This document shows, piece by piece, positions 1 through 9,320 of a stretch of DNA of 9,572 nucleotides. The notes under the pieces are model-generated. The model was not told where the DNA came from and searched no databases. It was given only the letters and a program-made list of their open reading frames with translations. The stretch lies in assembly GCA_002898955.1 (NCBI GenBank), contig BEIP01000020.1, positions 1-9,572 on the forward strand. The letters are read 5' to 3'. The translations under genes were made by a program, and so were the position numbers. Source of the stretch: a bacterium HR39. Lineage in GTDB: Bacteria; Pseudomonadota; Alphaproteobacteria; Geminicoccales; Geminicoccaceae. Numbering within the stretch: position 1 is the stretch's first letter; every line of letters starts with the position of its first letter.

Positions 1-1
1 G

Positions 2-3064
<3,063 letters not shown>

Positions 3065-3091
3065 GCCGCCCGCGCCGGCGGGCGGTGTTTT
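3065..3091 (+). terminator. Intrinsic terminator-like hairpin after carB, upstream of greA
   Basis: The hairpin starts right after the carB stop codon. CCGCCCGC (3066-3073) pairs with GCGGGCGG (3078-3085) around the four-base loop GCCG, giving eight GC pairs; G3065 and T3086 could add a wobble pair. It is followed by TGTTTT (3086-3091). The stem plus T-run fits a rho-independent terminator, and TTTT is the clearest T-run seen next to a hairpin in this window. It could end carB transcripts, or act as an attenuator if greA is read from a promoter upstream of it. Confidence 0.7.
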
Positions 3092-3120
3092 CCGCACATC
3101 CAGAGAAGAAGTGACCGGCC

Positions 3121-3600
3121 ATGTCCAACCGCATCCCGATGACGCCGGAAGGCTACGCACGTCTCCAGGAAGAGCTCAGGCGCCTGAAGACGGAGGAGCG
3201 TCCGGCCATCATCAAGGCGATCGCCGAAGCGCGCGCCCACGGCGACCTTTCGGAGAACGCCGAATACCACGCGGCGCGCGAACGCCAGAGCTTCATCGAG
3301 GGCCGGGTGCGCGAACTCGAGGACAAGCTGGCGCGGGCCGAGGTGATCGACGCGCGCCGCTTCGCCGGCGAGGAAAAGATCATGTTCGGCGCCACGGTGC
3401 GCCTCGTCGACGAGGACACCGACGAGGAGGTGACCTATCGCATCGTCGGCCCGGAGGAGGCGGACATTGCGCAGGGGCTGATCTCGGTACAGTCTCCCGT
3501 CGCGCGGGCGCTCCTGGGCCGGCGCGCGGGCGATCGGGTCGAGGTGCAGACGCCGCGCGGGGTCCGTCACTTCGAGATCATCGAGGTCCTCTACGTCTGA
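3121..3600 (+). CDS. greA: Transcription elongation factor GreA
   Basis: GreA enters the secondary channel of stalled, backtracked RNA polymerase and stimulates cleavage of the extruded RNA 3' end so that elongation resumes. The 159 residues match the usual family length of about 158. The N-terminal coiled-coil covers about residues 8-75, and its tip holds [10 protein letters not shown] (41-50), including the acidic pair Asp42 and Glu45 that corresponds to the catalytic-tip residues of GreA. The C-terminal FKBP-like domain has the family signature [14 protein letters not shown] (115-128). The ATG at 3121 gives the expected N-terminus ([15 protein letters not shown]). The upstream purine stretch AGAAGAAG (3104-3111) is only a modest ribosome binding site. 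A terminator-like hairpin separates greA from carB, whereas trxB follows after only 16 bases, so greA probably starts the greA-trxB-regulator transcript. Identification is secure. Confidence 0.97.
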   Translation: MSNRIPMTPEGYARLQEELRRLKTEERPAIIKAIAEARAHGDLSENAEYHAARERQSFIEGRVRELEDKLARAEVIDARRFAGEEKIMFGATVRLVDEDTDEEVTYRIVGPEEADIAQGLISVQSPVARALLGRRAGDRVEVQTPRGVRHFEIIEVLYV

Positions 3601-3603
3601 GCC

Positions 3604-3610
3604 AGGGAGG
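3604..3610 (+). promoter_or_regulatory. Shine-Dalgarno site of trxB
   Basis: AGGGAGG lies six bases before the ATG at 3617, in the 16-base gap after the greA stop. It fixes the trxB start and shows independent ribosome entry within a likely shared transcript. Confidence 0.75.
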
Positions 3611-3616
3611 TCGCTC

Positions 3617-4579
3617 ATGTCCGCACCCCGCCACGTGCGCCTGCTGATCCTCGGATCGGGGCCGGCGGGCTATACGGCCGCCATCTACGCCGGGCGTGCC
3701 ATGCTGCGGCCGGTGGTGATCCAGGGCCTGCAGCGGGGCGGCCAGCTCACCATCACCACCGACGTGGAGAACTATCCGGGCTTCGCCGAGCCGATCCAGG
3801 GCCCTTGGCTCATGGAGCAGATGGCGAAGCAGGCGGAGCGCTGCGGCGCGGAGCTGGTCTTCGACGTGGCCACCCGGGTGGATCTCGGCACCCGGCCCTT
3901 CGTGGTGGAGACGGACGGCGGCCGGGTGTTCACCTGCGACGCGCTGATCGTCGCCACCGGCGCGACCGCCCGCTGGCTCGGGCTCGAGAGCGAGCGCAAG
4001 TTCATGGGCCATGGCGTGTCGGCCTGCGCCACCTGTGACGGCTTCTTCTTCCGCGGCAGGCCGGTGGCGGTGGTGGGCGGCGGCAACACCGCCGTCGAGG
4101 AGGCGCTCTATCTTGCCCAGATGTGCGAGAAGGTGACCCTCATCCACCGCCGCGATGCGCTGCGGGCGGAAAAGGTCCTGCAGGAGCGGCTCTTCCGCAA
4201 CCCCAAGATCGAGGTGCTGTGGAACCACGTGGTGGACGAGATCCTCGGCGAGGAGGAGCCGACGCCCCACGTCACCGGCGTGCGCGTGCGCGACGTGAAG
4301 ACCGGCGAGACGCACGTGCTGCCGGTCGAGGGCGTGTTCGTCGCCATCGGCCACGAGCCGGCCACCCAGCTCTTCCGCGGCCAGCTCGAGATGGACGAGC
4401 AGGGCTACATCGTCACCGCCTGCGATTCCACCCGCACCAGCGTGCCGGGCGTCTTCGCCGCGGGCGACGTGCAGGACAGGGTCTTTCGCCAGGCCGTCAC
4501 AGCCGCCGGCACCGGCTGCATGGCGGCCCTCGAGGCGGAGCGCTATCTCGCCGGACTGGAGACGCCGGCCAGCGCCTGA
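3617..4579 (+). CDS. trxB: Thioredoxin-disulfide reductase
   Basis: This cytoplasmic flavoenzyme passes electrons from NADPH through FAD and a redox-active cysteine pair to oxidised thioredoxin. The 320 residues match the usual bacterial low-molecular-weight form. The FAD-binding GSGPAGYTA is at 13-21, with ENYPGF at 51-56. The active-site pair is CATC (137-140), with Cys137 and Cys140. The NADPH-binding fold has GGGNTA (154-159) and HRRD (177-180), the latter with the arginines that contact the NADPH phosphate. The FAD-closing AAGDV motif is at 281-285, followed by [14 protein letters not shown]. All key residues are present, so the enzyme should be active. It sits 16 bases after greA and 10 bases before a LysR-type regulator gene, which suggests co-transcription and a redox-control unit. 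Identification is secure; a ferredoxin/flavodoxin reductase relative is unlikely because the CATC motif is intact. Confidence 0.96.
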   Translation: MSAPRHVRLLILGSGPAGYTAAIYAGRAMLRPVVIQGLQRGGQLTITTDVENYPGFAEPIQGPWLMEQMAKQAERCGAELVFDVATRVDLGTRPFVVETDGGRVFTCDALIVATGATARWLGLESERKFMGHGVSACATCDGFFFRGRPVAVVGGGNTAVEEALYLAQMCEKVTLIHRRDALRAEKVLQERLFRNPKIEVLWNHVVDEILGEEEPTPHVTGVRVRDVKTGETHVLPVEGVFVAIGHEPATQLFRGQLEMDEQGYIVTACDSTRTSVPGVFAAGDVQDRVFRQAVTAAGTGCMAALEAERYLAGLETPASA

Positions 4580-4589
4580 GCCCGCGCGC

Positions 4590-5507
4590 ATGAACGACGA
4601 GCTGCACTGGGACCGCCTGCGCGTCTTCCTCGCTGTGGCCGAGGCGGGCAGCTTCACCCGCGCGGCGGAGCGGCTGGGGCTGAGTCAGTCGGCGGTCTCG
4701 CGCCAGATCGGCGCCCTCGAGGAGGAACTCGGCACCATCCTCTTCCACCGCCACGCCCGCGGGCTGGTGCTGACGGAGCAGGGCGAGGTGCTGCTGCAGG
4801 CGGCGCGGGAGATGGCCGAGCGGATCAACCGGGCGCAGGCGCTGCTCTCGGAGAGCCGCGAGCGCCCCGCCGGTCACATCCGCGTCAACACCACCGTCGG
4901 GCTCGGGACCATCTGGCTCACCTCGCATCTGGCCGAGTTCTGCGACCTTTACCCCGAGATCACCATCTCGCTGCTGGTCACCGACGTCGACCTCGACCTG
5001 ACGCTGCGGGAAGCGGACGTGGCCATCCGCCTCAGCCGGCCCCGCCATCCCGATCTGGTGGCGCGGCGGCTGATGACCGGCCACACCCACATCTACGGCT
5101 CCACCGACTATCTCGACCGCTTCGGCCGGCCGAGCCATCCCGACGATCTCGACCGCCACCGCCTCGTGGCCAACGGCGAGGGGCCCACGTTCGTCCCCAC
5201 GCCCAGCCTCAACTGGGTGCTGGTCGCCGGCCGCGATCCCGACGATCCGCGCCCGCCGCGGCGGGCGACCCTCACCGTCAACAACGTCTACGGCATGCTG
5301 CGCGCCGCCGAGCGCGGCGTCGGGCTGGCCTCGCTGCCCGACTATCTCGCGCATACCAGCTTCCGGCTGGAACGGGTGCTGCCGGAGCTCGAGGGGCCGA
5401 CCTTCACCGCCTACTTCATCTACCCGAGCGAGTTGCGCCACAGCAAGCGCATCGCCGTCTTCCGCGACTTCCTGCTGGAGAAGGTGGCCCAGCAGTCGGT
5501 GCGGTGA
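4590..5507 (+). CDS. LysR-type transcriptional regulator, LsrB/VtlR-like
   Basis: This is a 305-residue LysR-family DNA-binding regulator, which would act as a tetramer in the cytoplasm. The N-terminal winged helix-turn-helix spans about residues 6-65, with SFTRAAERLGLSQSAVSRQI at 21-40 and FHRHARGLVLTEQGE shortly after. The substrate-binding-like effector domain runs from about 94 to 300 (TTVGLGTIWL, EADVAIRL, TVNNVYGMLRAAERGVGLASLPDYL). From memory of the family, these stretches and the position right after trxB resemble LsrB of Sinorhizobium and VtlR of Brucella, which act in oxidative-stress and envelope-related regulation; that subfamily is inference. Only one cysteine (Cys118) is present. 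The ATG at 4590 lies 10 bases after the trxB stop with no clear Shine-Dalgarno site, so translation may be coupled to trxB. Membership in the LysR family is secure; the regulated genes are unknown. Confidence 0.93.
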   Translation: MNDELHWDRLRVFLAVAEAGSFTRAAERLGLSQSAVSRQIGALEEELGTILFHRHARGLVLTEQGEVLLQAAREMAERINRAQALLSESRERPAGHIRVNTTVGLGTIWLTSHLAEFCDLYPEITISLLVTDVDLDLTLREADVAIRLSRPRHPDLVARRLMTGHTHIYGSTDYLDRFGRPSHPDDLDRHRLVANGEGPTFVPTPSLNWVLVAGRDPDDPRPPRRATLTVNNVYGMLRAAERGVGLASLPDYLAHTSFRLERVLPELEGPTFTAYFIYPSELRHSKRIAVFRDFLLEKVAQQSVR

Positions 5508-5606
5508 GCGGGGCCACCCGGCGCCCCACGTCCGCCGGATCGGCCGCCTGCGGCGAAGTCCGCTGCGGCGGGGGCTCTCCCCGTCGGAGCGGATCACGAT
5601 CGCGCC

Positions 5607-5620
5607 GTCGGATCGCCGAC
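5607..5620. repeat. Small hairpin in the regulator-guaA gap
   Basis: GTCGG (5607-5611) and CCGAC (5616-5620) form a five-pair stem around ATCG. It is one of several alternative short hairpins in the gap 5508-5682, where CCGTCGG also occurs three times (5581, 5605, 5658). No function can be read from it alone. Confidence 0.4.
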
Positions 5621-5631
5621 TGCCGATCGGA

Positions 5632-5657
5632 TCCGTCCGGCCGGATCGGCGGACGGA
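5632..5657. terminator. Possible bidirectional terminator hairpin between the LysR gene and guaA
   Basis: TCCGTCCG (5632-5639) pairs with CGGACGGA (5650-5657). The stem continues with CCG/CGG (5641-5643/5647-5649) after a one-base bulge at 5640, closing on the loop GAT, for eleven pairs in total. It lies between the 3' ends of two converging genes, 26 bases beyond the guaA stop. No T-run follows on either strand, so it is not a classic rho-independent terminator; it may slow polymerase, protect 3' ends or work with Rho. A competing pairing, GCCGATC (5622-5628) with GATCGGC (5644-5650), is also possible. Confidence 0.45.
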
Positions 5658-5682
5658 CCGTCGGCGGTGGAGCCGGCCCGGC

Positions 5683-7227
5683 TCACTCCCACTCGATGGT
5701 GCCGGGCGGTTTGCTGGTGACGTCGTAGACCACCCGGTTGATGCCGCGCACCTCGTTGACGATGCGCGTGGCGACGCGGGCGAGGAAGGCGGGATCGAAG
5801 GGATAGACGTCGGCGGTCATGCCGTCCTCGCTCACCACCGCCCGCAGCGCGCAGGCCATCTCGTAGGTGCGCGCATCCCCCATCACCCCGACGGTGTGCA
5901 CCGGCAGCAGCACGGCGAAGGCCTGCCAGATGGCGTCGTACAGCCCCGCGGCGCGGATCTCCTCGAGGAAGATGCGGTCCGCCTCCTGCAGCACCGCCAC
6001 CCGCTGCGGCGTCACCTCGCCGAGGATCCGCACCGCGAGCCCCGGACCGGGGAAGGGATGGCGCTTCACGAAGGCCTCGGGCAGGCCGATCTCGCGCCCC
6101 AGTTCGCGCACCTCGTCCTTGAACAGCTCGCGCAGCGGCTCCACCAGCGCAAGACGCATGCGCTCCGGCAGCCCGCCCACATTGTGATGGGTCTTGATGG
6201 TGGCGCTGGGGCCGCGGAAGGACACGCTCTCGATCACGTCGGGATAGAGCGTCCCCTGGGCGAGGAAGTCGGCACCGCCCAGCTTCTCCGCCTCGCGCTC
6301 GAAGATCTCGACGAAGGTCTCGCCGATGATCTTCCGCTTGCGCTCGGGATCGGTGACCCCCTTCAGCCGCTCGAAGAAGACCGGCCCGGCCTCCACGTGG
6401 ACGAGCGGGATGTCGAAGTGGTCGCGGAACAGCGAGACGACCTCGCGCGCCTCGTCCTTGCGCAGCAGCCCCGTGTCCACGAAGATGCAGGTGAGCTGCT
6501 CGCCCACCGCCTCGTGCACCAGCAGCGCGGTGACGGCCGAGTCGACGCCGCCCGAAAGCCCGCAGACGACCCGTCCGCTTCCGACCTGCTCGCGGATGCG
6601 CCGCACCGCCTCCTCGCGGAAGGCGCTCATCGACCAGTCGCCGGCAAGCCGCGCGATGCGGAAGCAGAAGTTCTCGAAGATCTCCTTGCCGATGGGCGTG
6701 TGCACCACCTCGGGGTGGAACTGGACGCCGTAGAAGCGCCGCGCCTCGTCCGCCACCGCGGCGAAGGGCGAACCCTCGGAGCGGGCCACCGGCCCGAAGC
6801 CGGGGGGCAGCTCCTCCACCCGGTCCCCGTGGCTCATCCACACCACCGCCCGCCCGCCCACGCGCAGGATGCCGTCGAACAGATGGGACTCCCGCAGGAG
6901 TTCGATCTGGGCCCGGCCGAACTCGCGCACCGTCGCCGGCACCACCCGCCCGCCGAGCTGGGCGCACATGGTCTGCATCCCGTAGCAGATGCCGAGCACC
7001 GGAACGCCCAGTCCGAACACCGCATCGGGCGCGCGGGGCGCCTCGCCCGCGGTGACGCTGGCGGGACCTCCCGAGAGCACCACCGCATCCGGCGCGAAGG
7101 CGCGCACGAAGGCGTCGTCGACGGTGCAGGGGTGGATCTCGCAGTACACCCGCAGCTCGCGCAGGCGGCGGGCGATGAGCTGCGTGGTCTGGGAGCCGAA
7201 GTCGAGGACGAGCACGCGTTCGGTCAT
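5683..7227 (-). CDS. guaA: GMP synthase (glutamine-hydrolysing)
   Basis: GuaA converts XMP to GMP using ATP and ammonia from glutamine, the last step of guanine nucleotide synthesis in the cytoplasm. The 514 residues are close to the family's usual ~520. The N-terminal class I glutamine amidotransferase domain (1-~195) shows the nucleophile Cys81 in GICYGMQ and the His171/Glu173 pair in QFHPEV. The ATP pyrophosphatase domain begins about residue 205, with the P-loop SGGVDS at 225-230, and continues through [11 protein letters not shown]. The C-terminal dimerisation domain has [21 protein letters not shown] and the typical ending KPPGTIEW. The ATG at 7227 gives the conserved N-terminus ([11 protein letters not shown]), although the upstream bases show no strong Shine-Dalgarno site. 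It is divergent from the transporter gene and convergent with the LysR gene, so it probably has its own promoter in 7228-7361. No guaB is in view. Identification is secure. Confidence 0.98.
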   Translation of the reverse strand: MTERVLVLDFGSQTTQLIARRLRELRVYCEIHPCTVDDAFVRAFAPDAVVLSGGPASVTAGEAPRAPDAVFGLGVPVLGICYGMQTMCAQLGGRVVPATVREFGRAQIELLRESHLFDGILRVGGRAVVWMSHGDRVEELPPGFGPVARSEGSPFAAVADEARRFYGVQFHPEVVHTPIGKEIFENFCFRIARLAGDWSMSAFREEAVRRIREQVGSGRVVCGLSGGVDSAVTALLVHEAVGEQLTCIFVDTGLLRKDEAREVVSLFRDHFDIPLVHVEAGPVFFERLKGVTDPERKRKIIGETFVEIFEREAEKLGGADFLAQGTLYPDVIESVSFRGPSATIKTHHNVGGLPERMRLALVEPLRELFKDEVRELGREIGLPEAFVKRHPFPGPGLAVRILGEVTPQRVAVLQEADRIFLEEIRAAGLYDAIWQAFAVLLPVHTVGVMGDARTYEMACALRAVVSEDGMTADVYPFDPAFLARVATRIVNEVRGINRVVYDVTSKPPGTIEWE

Positions 7228-7350
7228 GGGCGGGCCGATCCGTGGTGTCGGTATGTCGCGGCAGTGCCATGCAGAGATCGTGGCCCGGCCTGCGCGTGTC
7301 GAGATCTGGACGGCGGTACGGCCCCTCCCATCTCCCGCGCGATCCGGCGT

Positions 7351-7356
7351 GGGGTG
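7351..7356 (+). promoter_or_regulatory. Ribosome binding site candidate choosing the transporter start
   Basis: GGGGTG ends five bases before the ATG at 7362 and supports that start over the in-frame GTG at 7242. The in-frame GTG codons at 7356 and 7359 are less well placed. The match is moderate. Confidence 0.4.
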
Positions 7357-7361
7357 TGGTG

Positions 7362-8306
7362 ATGCGCGGGCCGCGGCTCTCCGATCCGGTGGTCCTCGGC
7401 AATGCGGCGGCCGCGGGGAGCACGCTCGCCTGGGTGCTGGCCTTTCCTGTCACGGAGCTGCTGCTCGCCGGCTGGGATCCGCTGGCCCTCGCCGCGGTCC
7501 GCCTGCTCGGCGCGGGGCTCCTGCTCTCCGGCCTCCTCTCCCTGTCCTGGCGCCGGCGCGAGCTGCGCTGGGTGCCGTGGGGGCGGGTGCTGCAGGTGGG
7601 CGGGATCGGCATCGGCATCTCCGCCTTCACCCTGGTGCTCGGCCAGCACTGGTCGGGACCGGTCACCGCGGCCATCGTCGCCACCACCACGCCGGCGCTC
7701 TCGGTGCTCTACCACTGGTGGACGGACGGCGAACGCCCGCGACCCCACATGCTGGCCGGCGTGGTGCTGTCGGTGGCCGGCGCGATCCTCGCCTCGGTTC
7801 GTCCCTTCGGGGGCGATCCGGGCCTGCGCGGCGGCGAGCCGCTGCTGCTCACCGCCTTCCTGTGGGTGTGGTACTCGCGGGCCAGCATGGTGCACCTGCC
7901 GGGCCTCTCCGACCTCTCCCGCGCCGCCCTCGCCACCGTGGCCGGCGGCCTCGTGCTGGTGCTGATCGTCGGCCTCGCCACCCTCGCCGGAATCGGACCG
8001 CTGCGGGTGGAATGGTCCGTCGCGCGGCTCGGGCAGCTCGCGCTGCTGGTGGTCGCGGTGGCGGCATCGGGCGGGCTGTGGATGCCGGCGGTGCGCCTGC
8101 TCGGCGTCACCCTCGCCTCCATGCACCTCAACCTGGCGCCGCTGTACGTGATCCTCCTGAGCCTGCCGGTCGGGGTCCATCCCACGCCCGGTCAGATCGC
8201 CGGTGCGCTGCTGGTGGTGGCGGGCACCACCCTCGCCCAGTGGCCGCGGCCGCGCGAGGAACCGGCCGAAGCGGAGCCGGCCGAAGAGGAGCGCCGCGCC
8301 GCCTGA
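7362..8306 (+). CDS. EamA-family (DMT superfamily) membrane transporter
   Basis: This is a 314-residue inner-membrane protein of the drug/metabolite transporter type. About ten hydrophobic segments can be seen, near residues 11-30, 40-61, 73-93, 100-116, 131-145, 150-170, 180-200, 217-239, 252-268 and 277-293. They form two five-helix halves, the EamA duplication. Family hallmarks are [16 protein letters not shown] at the end of the first half and [17 protein letters not shown] in the second. Known relatives export amino acids or other metabolites; the substrate here cannot be read from sequence. The C-terminal tail is charged and holds a small repeat ([10 protein letters not shown]). A longer reading frame begins with a GTG at 7242, but its first 40 residues are arginine-rich and not membrane-like; the ATG at 7362 with an upstream GGGGTG is preferred. 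The gene is divergent from guaA and is not in an operon with any visible gene. Confidence 0.88.
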   Translation: MRGPRLSDPVVLGNAAAAGSTLAWVLAFPVTELLLAGWDPLALAAVRLLGAGLLLSGLLSLSWRRRELRWVPWGRVLQVGGIGIGISAFTLVLGQHWSGPVTAAIVATTTPALSVLYHWWTDGERPRPHMLAGVVLSVAGAILASVRPFGGDPGLRGGEPLLLTAFLWVWYSRASMVHLPGLSDLSRAALATVAGGLVLVLIVGLATLAGIGPLRVEWSVARLGQLALLVVAVAASGGLWMPAVRLLGVTLASMHLNLAPLYVILLSLPVGVHPTPGQIAGALLVVAGTTLAQWPRPREEPAEAEPAEEERRAA

Positions 8307-8308
8307 GG

Positions 8309-8324
8309 GGCTTTGCGCAGAGCC
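8309..8324. repeat. Short hairpin right after the transporter stop
   Basis: GGCTTT (8309-8314) pairs with AGAGCC (8319-8324) around GCGC, giving six pairs including one wobble. It is the first of two tandem hairpins in the gap after the transporter gene. Confidence 0.4.
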
Positions 8325-8326
8325 GA

Positions 8327-8351
8327 CGGGGCGGCCCTTCAGGCCGCCCCG
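8327..8351. terminator. Strong GC hairpin between convergent genes, likely bidirectional terminator
   Basis: CGGGGCGGCC (8327-8336) pairs perfectly with GGCCGCCCCG (8342-8351) around the five-base loop CTTCA: ten GC pairs. It lies between the 3' ends of the transporter gene (+) and the Bax-inhibitor gene (-), where a shared terminator is expected. Neither strand has a T-run after the stem, so termination may need Rho, or the hairpin may serve as a 3' end stabiliser. Confidence 0.6.
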
Positions 8352-8356
8352 CGGTA

Positions 8357-8392
8357 GAGCGAAGGGGGGAACTGGAGCGAAGGGAGGAAAAG
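8357..8392. repeat. Two-copy 18-base tandem repeat
   Basis: Units 8357-8374 and 8375-8392 both start with GAGCGAAGGG and agree at 15 of 18 positions. The stretch is almost all purine on the + strand and ends four bases before the stop codon of the - strand gene (8396-8398). No function is apparent. Confidence 0.65.
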
Positions 8393-8395
8393 GGG

Positions 8396-9112
8396 TCAGT
8401 CGCGGCGCTGGCCGAGGAGCTGCAGCAGCATCATGAACAGGTTGATGAAGTCGAGGTACAGCCGCAGCGCGCCCATGATCGCCTTGCGGGTGGCCACCTC
8501 GGGAGCGTCGTACTCGTAGTACTCTTCCTTGATGGCCTGGGTGTCGTAGGCAGTGAGGCCGGTGAACACCAGCACGCCGACGATGGACACGACGAACTGG
8601 AGCATCGTGCTGCCGACGAAGAGGTTCACCAGCGAGGCGATGACGATGCCGATCAGCCCCATGAACAGGAAGCTGCCCCAGGCCGACAGGTCGCGCTTCG
8701 TGGTGTAGCCGTAGAGGCTCATCGCCCCGAAGGTGGCGGCGGTGATGAAGAACACCCGTGCGATGCTGGTGCCGGCGAACGCGAGGAAGATGCTCGCCAT
8801 GGACAGTCCCATGACCACGGCGAACAGCCAGAAGGTCACCTGCGCCGCGGTGGGGCTCAGGGCGTGGATGCGGGCGCTCAGGAAGAAGACGAACCCGAGC
8901 GGCGCCAGCATCACCACCCAGGCGAGCGGCGTGCCGAAGAGGAGCTGCACCATGGCCGTGCTGCTGGCCGTCACCCAGGCGGTGAGCCCGGTGATGGCGA
9001 GCGCGAGGGCCATGTAGTTGTACACCGAGAGCATGTAGCTGCGCAGGCCCTCGTCGATCTCGAGCCCGCGCGCCCGCGCCACGGCGATGCGTGGATCGAG
9101 GCGATGGTCCAT
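8396..9112 (-). CDS. Bax inhibitor-1 family (YccA/YbhL-like) integral membrane protein
   Basis: This 238-residue inner-membrane protein belongs to the Bax inhibitor-1/UPF0005 family. Studied bacterial members behave as pH-sensitive calcium leak channels (Bacillus YetJ) or modulate FtsH (E. coli YccA). A hydrophilic N-terminus of about 28 residues precedes some seven hydrophobic segments, near 30-50, 60-80, 90-112, 116-135, 144-166, 168-189 and 211-232. Family motifs are LTAYDTQAIKE (about 186-196) and LRLYLDFINLF (about 216-226). Asp190 and Asp221 probably match the aspartate pair that gates YetJ; this is inferred by motif, without an alignment. An upstream in-frame ATG at 9157 exists, but AGGAGG placed seven bases before the ATG at 9112 settles the start. 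The gene is convergent with the transporter gene and divergent from the amidotransferase-like gene, so it is probably transcribed alone. Family assignment is secure; its cellular role here is unknown. Confidence 0.92.
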   Translation of the reverse strand: MDHRLDPRIAVARARGLEIDEGLRSYMLSVYNYMALALAITGLTAWVTASSTAMVQLLFGTPLAWVVMLAPLGFVFFLSARIHALSPTAAQVTFWLFAVVMGLSMASIFLAFAGTSIARVFFITAATFGAMSLYGYTTKRDLSAWGSFLFMGLIGIVIASLVNLFVGSTMLQFVVSIVGVLVFTGLTAYDTQAIKEEYYEYDAPEVATRKAIMGALRLYLDFINLFMMLLQLLGQRRD

Positions 9113-9119
9113 CTCCGTC

Positions 9120-9125
9120 CCTCCT
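9120..9125 (-). promoter_or_regulatory. Shine-Dalgarno site of the Bax-inhibitor gene
   Basis: A perfect AGGAGG on the - strand lies seven bases before the ATG at 9112. It decides this start over the in-frame ATG at 9157. Confidence 0.8.
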
Positions 9126-9149
9126 GGTCCGCGAGACCCCGTTTCCGTC

Positions 9150-9166
9150 CTCCGCATATGCCGGAG
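9150..9166. promoter_or_regulatory. Inverted repeat, possible operator, upstream of the Bax-inhibitor gene
   Basis: CTCCG (9150-9154) and CGGAG (9162-9166) flank seven bases; the centre includes the perfect eight-base palindrome GCATATGC (9154-9161). It lies 38-54 bases upstream of the - strand start at 9112, in the leader or promoter zone. A role as a protein-binding site is a guess from symmetry alone. Confidence 0.3.
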
Positions 9167-9220
9167 CCGGACCTCCGTTCAAGCGCCGCGCACGCCGCCG
9201 CGGCCGTGCGGACGGCGCAC

Positions 9221-9257
9221 CTTGCGAAGATTTCACGAAGCCGCAAGTCCGCCGCAA
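9221..9257. promoter_or_regulatory. Phased direct repeats and inverted repeat in the divergent promoter region
   Basis: This is the most AT-containing part of the 9113-9320 gap. CTTGCG (9221-9226) and CGCAAG (9242-9247) form an inverted repeat with a 15-base spacer. CGAAG occurs at 9225 and 9236, and GCCGCAA at 9240 and 9251, each pair spaced by exactly 11 bases, about one helical turn. Such an arrangement is compatible with a regulator binding site shared by the divergent genes. No convincing -35/-10 pair could be assigned. Confidence 0.35.
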
Positions 9258-9307
9258 AGGCCGCCCGGCGCTTGCCGGCCGACCGCGCCGGCGACATCTC
9301 GCCGGAC

Positions 9308-9314
9308 GGTGGAG
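9308..9314 (+). promoter_or_regulatory. Shine-Dalgarno candidate of the amidotransferase-like gene
   Basis: GGTGGAG ends six bases before the GTG at 9321 and twelve before the in-frame ATG at 9327. The spacing favours the GTG start, but the ATG only two codons later remains possible. Confidence 0.5.
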
Positions 9315-9320
9315 ACGGAC

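Noticed and set aside
3578..4657. A 359-codon open frame on the - strand antisense to trxB
   Set aside because: The histidine/alanine/glycine-rich composition is that of an antisense shadow, and trxB is intact on the + strand.
4497..5597. A 366-codon open frame on the - strand antisense to the LysR gene
   Set aside because: No motif is visible, and the LysR frame on the + strand has a clear helix-turn-helix and effector domain.
5504..5728. A possible small + strand gene of 74 codons with a GTG start overlapping the LysR stop
   Set aside because: The overlap could suggest coupling, but the product is low-complexity and Ser/Gly/Arg-rich, and the frame runs into the 3' end of guaA on the other strand through the hairpin-rich gap.
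7242..7361. A 40-residue N-terminal extension of the transporter from the GTG at 7242
   Set aside because: The extension is arginine-rich, unlike EamA N-termini, and occupies the guaA promoter region; the ATG at 7362 has a better upstream site.
7228..7361. A purine riboswitch or clear promoter upstream of guaA
   Set aside because: I saw no conserved purine-riboswitch core and no convincing -35/-10 pair; the region is simply GC-rich spacer as far as I can read it.
5896..7362. A 488-codon open frame on the + strand antisense to guaA
   Set aside because: It mirrors guaA codons on the opposite strand and shows no family motif.
5594..7690. A 698-codon open frame on the - strand over guaA
   Set aside because: It is a shifted frame of guaA extended into the antisense of the transporter gene, rich in arginine, alanine and glycine, without recognisable motifs.
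9113..9157. A 15-residue N-terminal extension of the Bax-inhibitor protein from the ATG at 9157
   Set aside because: The perfect AGGAGG at 9120-9125 lies inside this extension at ideal spacing for the ATG at 9112.
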